A stretch of 64,000 bases of DNA, from NCBI RefSeq assembly GCF_002078605.1, contig NZ_MSJR01000001.1:620001-684000 (forward strand), in the 5' to 3' direction. The notes below the pieces were generated by a model. That model was not told where the DNA came from, ran no database searches, and saw nothing but the letters and a program-made list of their open reading frames with translations. Origin of the DNA: Salegentibacter sediminis. Lineage in GTDB: Bacteria; Bacteroidota; Bacteroidia; Flavobacteriales; Flavobacteriaceae. Positions 61,798-64,000 of this stretch are shown here, piece after piece. The stretch's first letter is position 1. Each line of letters opens with the position of its first letter. The position numbers and the translations under genes are program-made.

Positions 61798-62376
61798 ATG
61801 AAATTAAAAGAAGAAATACAACAGCGCTCCGACTCCACCTGTGAACTTTGTGGAAATAAAGAAAATTTAAGTCTTTATACTCTGGAGGATTTTCCTGGAG
61901 AAGAGGTGGATGGCAGTTTTATGATTTGTTCGGTTTGTAGAGAGCAATTTGAAGATCCCGAAAAAGCAGAACCGAATCACTGGCGCTGCCTCAATGACTC
62001 AATGTGGAGCAGCGTGCCGGCGGTGCAGGTGGCAGCCTGGCGAATGCTGCATCATCTTAAAGCTGAAGGCTGGCCGCAAAACTTATTGGATATGATGTAT
62101 ATGGAAGATGAGCTGAAAGCTTTTGCGCAAAAGGGAATTAGCAACGGAGAGGCTTCCGCAGAAATTGTTCACCGCGACAGCAATGGTGCCGTGATCGAAG
62201 CCGGAGATACCGTGGTGCTTACCAAAGACCTGAATGTGAAAGGCAGTAGTTTAACTGCTAAACGGGGCACGGCAGTACGCCGGGTTTCCCTGGTGCACGA
62301 TAACCCTGAACAGATTGAGGGAAAAGTGGAGGGACAGCAAATCGTGATTCTCACGAAGTTTGTAAAAAAAGTATAA
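61798..62376 (+). CDS. PhnA-like zinc-ribbon protein (YjdM family)
   Basis: A 192-residue cytosolic protein. The N-terminal zinc ribbon uses Cys15, Cys18, Cys44 and Cys47 (CELCG, CSVC). A middle linker carries NHWRCLND, and the C-terminal PhnA/SH3-like domain covers about 130-190 (SNGAVIEAGDTVVLTKDLNVKG). Despite the name, PhnA/YjdM is not shown to split phosphonates; function is unknown. The ATG at 61798 was chosen over a TTG at 61777 that lies in the predicted -7 element. It ends at a strong terminator. Confidence 0.9.
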   Translation: MKLKEEIQQRSDSTCELCGNKENLSLYTLEDFPGEEVDGSFMICSVCREQFEDPEKAEPNHWRCLNDSMWSSVPAVQVAAWRMLHHLKAEGWPQNLLDMMYMEDELKAFAQKGISNGEASAEIVHRDSNGAVIEAGDTVVLTKDLNVKGSSLTAKRGTAVRRVSLVHDNPEQIEGKVEGQQIVILTKFVKKV

Positions 62377-62406
62377 AAAATGGCGCGGAATTCCGCGCCA
62401 TTTTTT
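62375..62406. terminator. Bidirectional terminator between PhnA-like and M49 genes
   Basis: A perfect 32-bp palindrome (62375-62390 with 62391-62406; core TGGCGCGG/CCGCGCCA) with A run before and T run after. It overlaps the stop codon region of the PhnA-like gene and serves both convergent genes. Confidence 0.88.
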
Positions 62407-62428
62407 CTGTTTAACCTGCGATTAGATT

Positions 62429-64000
62429 TTACTCCGCAGCCTCATTTTCATCCAGAAGGTTATATTTTCTGGTGTATTCCAACATCTGAGTTTCAAAACT
62501 CTCAGGCTGGGTTACTTCGATTTTGATGATCTCACCACTTGCATTGGTTTCAGGAACAAGCACCGGATTCACAAATCCGCTATATGGTGCCGATTTGAAG
62601 GGCTCGTTTCTTTCGATCACTTCCTGGTGAATATCCTGGTCTACCTTTACTCCGTAGTTTTCTACGAGGTTTTTGGCGGCTTCATAATCACCTTCAGATT
62701 TTATTCTCTGGGTTTCACGTAGCAAGTCTCCGAATAATTCTCTAAGTTTCTGGTAATCTTTGATGTCGTAATAGGTTTTACCATCTTTGGTTACCTTCTC
62801 GATCACCCCGTCTTCACGACCTTTTTCAATTACCCAGGCACTTACCCACATTCTGTTTCTCATATGAGCTTCTTCGATATCGTCTCCCGGCTCAATTCTA
62901 AGCAGTTGAACTAACATCGCGTTTCTAATATAGCTGTCGTAGGAAGCTTTTCCGAGCTCTTCGGCGTTTTCTACAAGGCCTAATTCTTCCAGTTTCGGGT
63001 CCATAAGATAGTACAAACCTACAAGATCGGCGCGACCTTCTTCCATAGTGGAGGCGTAGCTCTTAAGGGTTTCTTTGGTTTCTCCCACTCCCGGGTTTAT
63101 TTGCCCTGAGGCGTGACCTACCACCTCGTGCAAGGCAGTATGAAGTTTTCCAGAAAGCTCGCCGTACTTTTCAGCCAGTCTTATCTCTTCTTCATCATGT
63201 GCGAATTCGTGAAGTTTTTCAGAGCCACCAGCCTGGTTATAGGCTTCAATGATATTTCCTAAGGAAACAGATTTACTGCCGTGGGCCTTCCTGATCCAGT
63301 TGGCGTTTGGAAGGTTCACGCCAATAGGTGTACTTGGTGAAGCGTCTCCAGCTTCCCCAGCAACCACAACGGTTTTATAGGTTACCCCTACAACTTCTTC
63401 CTTCTTATGCTCGTCCATAATTGGGGCATTATCTTCAAACCACTGCACGTTATCTTCAAAAACCTGCATCTTCTTAGACATGTCGAAGTCCTTAATCTGT
63501 ACGATATTCTCGTAAGAACCGCGGTATCCAATAGGGTCGTTATAGACCTCGATGAAACTGTTGATGTAATCAATATTACCTTCGGTAGCTTCTACCCAGG
63601 CTACGTTATAGTCGTCCCAGGTTTGTAGATCGCCGGTGGTATAATAATCAATAAGCAATCCTAAGGCTTTAGCCTGCTTTTCATTTTCGGCCACAGCCTC
63701 GGCTTTTTCCAGCCAGGAAATAATCTCGGTAATGGCATCTCCATAAAGTCCGTCTGCTTTATAGACCTGCTCAACGAGCTCTCCGTTTTGTTTTACTAAT
63801 CTGGAGTTAAGTCCGTAGGAAAGCGGTTTCTCAGGATTTGGAGATTCTTTTTTAGCGTAAAAAGCTTCCGCTTCAGCGGCAGTCACATCGGGACCATAAA
63901 AGTTAACAGCCGAGCCTAATAACAGGCCTTCTTCCTGGTTAAGGTTTACTTTTTTGTTATCCTTATCGTTAAAGATTACCTCGTAAGCCTCTCCGTTAAG
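62429..64000 (-). CDS. M49 dipeptidyl-peptidase III-like metallopeptidase, 5' end cut by the right edge
   Basis: The visible 523 C-terminal codons belong to an M49 peptidase, and the frame stays open to the right edge. The zinc motif is HEVVGH (in LHEVVGHASGQINPG), one residue shorter than the HELLGH of classical DPP III written as HExxGH. The second motif, EEGRADLVGLYY, supplies the third ligand. DPP III removes dipeptides from oligopeptide N-termini. The GTG at 63886 is not a start: coding continues upstream in frame with VNFYGPDV. Any signal peptide or lipobox lies beyond the window. Confidence 0.92.
   Translation of the reverse strand, partial: LNGEAYEVIFNDKDNKKVNLNQEEGLLLGSAVNFYGPDVTAAEAEAFYAKKESPNPEKPLSYGLNSRLVKQNGELVEQVYKADGLYGDAITEIISWLEKAEAVAENEKQAKALGLLIDYYTTGDLQTWDDYNVAWVEATEGNIDYINSFIEVYNDPIGYRGSYENIVQIKDFDMSKKMQVFEDNVQWFEDNAPIMDEHKKEEVVGVTYKTVVVAGEAGDASPSTPIGVNLPNANWIRKAHGSKSVSLGNIIEAYNQAGGSEKLHEFAHDEEEIRLAEKYGELSGKLHTALHEVVGHASGQINPGVGETKETLKSYASTMEEGRADLVGLYYLMDPKLEELGLVENAEELGKASYDSYIRNAMLVQLLRIEPGDDIEEAHMRNRMWVSAWVIEKGREDGVIEKVTKDGKTYYDIKDYQKLRELFGDLLRETQRIKSEGDYEAAKNLVENYGVKVDQDIHQEVIERNEPFKSAPYSGFVNPVLVPETNASGEIIKIEVTQPESFETQMLEYTRKYNLLDENEAAE

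Noticed and set aside
63884-63886. GTG as start of the M49 peptidase
   Set aside because: The same frame continues without a stop to the window edge with peptidase-like sequence, so the gene is 5'-truncated rather than starting here.
1-64000. CRISPR arrays, tRNA or rRNA genes, prophage, transposase
   Set aside because: No regularly spaced repeats, no cloverleaf-like or rRNA sequence, and no transposase, integrase or phage structural motif was seen on either strand.

Overview
The window reads as chromosomal DNA of a member of the Flavobacteriaceae (Bacteroidota), probably marine and near Gramella, Salegentibacter or Zunongwangia; genus is inference only. Support: moderate-to-low GC, TAnnTTTG-type promoters instead of E. 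coli-type ones, almost no Shine-Dalgarno signals, a type IX secretion (T9SS) C-terminal domain, TonB-dependent uptake, a BlaI/M56-TonB pair, and many Bacteroidota-typical DUF families. I see no tRNA, rRNA, CRISPR array, prophage or intact insertion sequence.

Layout. 0-6.4 kb: one long minus-strand operon (small membrane protein, glycosyltransferase, ECF sigma factor, lipA, GAPDH, hybrid histidine kinase) that ends at a hairpin terminator. 6.5-11.5 kb: fasciclin lipoprotein, a TPP riboswitch with terminator but no gene behind it, murB plus an aminotransferase, a PDZ aspartyl protease, and a DUF1573 protein. 11.7-21.9 kb: housekeeping genes (valS; the rsfS-ftsH-LUD-cdsA-psd-ACBP block; birA; pyrE head-to-head with a NUDIX gene). 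21.8-32.6 kb: M14 peptidase, TonB receptor, coaD, ddl, PASTA protein, rluD, creatininase-family protein, LrgA/LrgB, and a Na+/H+ antiporter.

32.6-45.3 kb is the most interesting region. Six transcription units each carry a Crp/Fnr-type dyad (TGAY-N4-RTCA). In all six the dyad centre lies 29.5 bp upstream of the first base of a TAnnTTTG-like -7 element, which is class II activator geometry. The units are a DUF6544-like membrane protein; a 4-TM protein with PEP synthase and a P2A-type ATPase; a phosphoribosyltransferase with an SDR; an unknown helical protein; a GH130/GT4 pair; and a hibernation-promoting factor. I infer a locally clustered regulon for low oxygen, energy limitation or dormancy.

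45.3-64 kb: DUF456 protein; a BlaI/M56 pair with two tandem dyads upstream; a T9SS-secreted lamin-tail protein; a lipoprotein sharing a Cys-spaced module with the M56 protein; ruvC; a HemW-like radical SAM enzyme; a cyclase; a membrane-anchored MutS-like ATPase; a YdjM-like protein; a toxin-antitoxin pair whose toxin is broken by one ochre codon; a DUF885 peptidase; a PhnA-like protein; and the C-terminal part of an M49 dipeptidyl peptidase III running off the right edge.

Start codons were moved to internal ATGs wherever the longest frame began at an implausible TTG or GTG. Promoter calls rest on motif matching by eye and are tentative.
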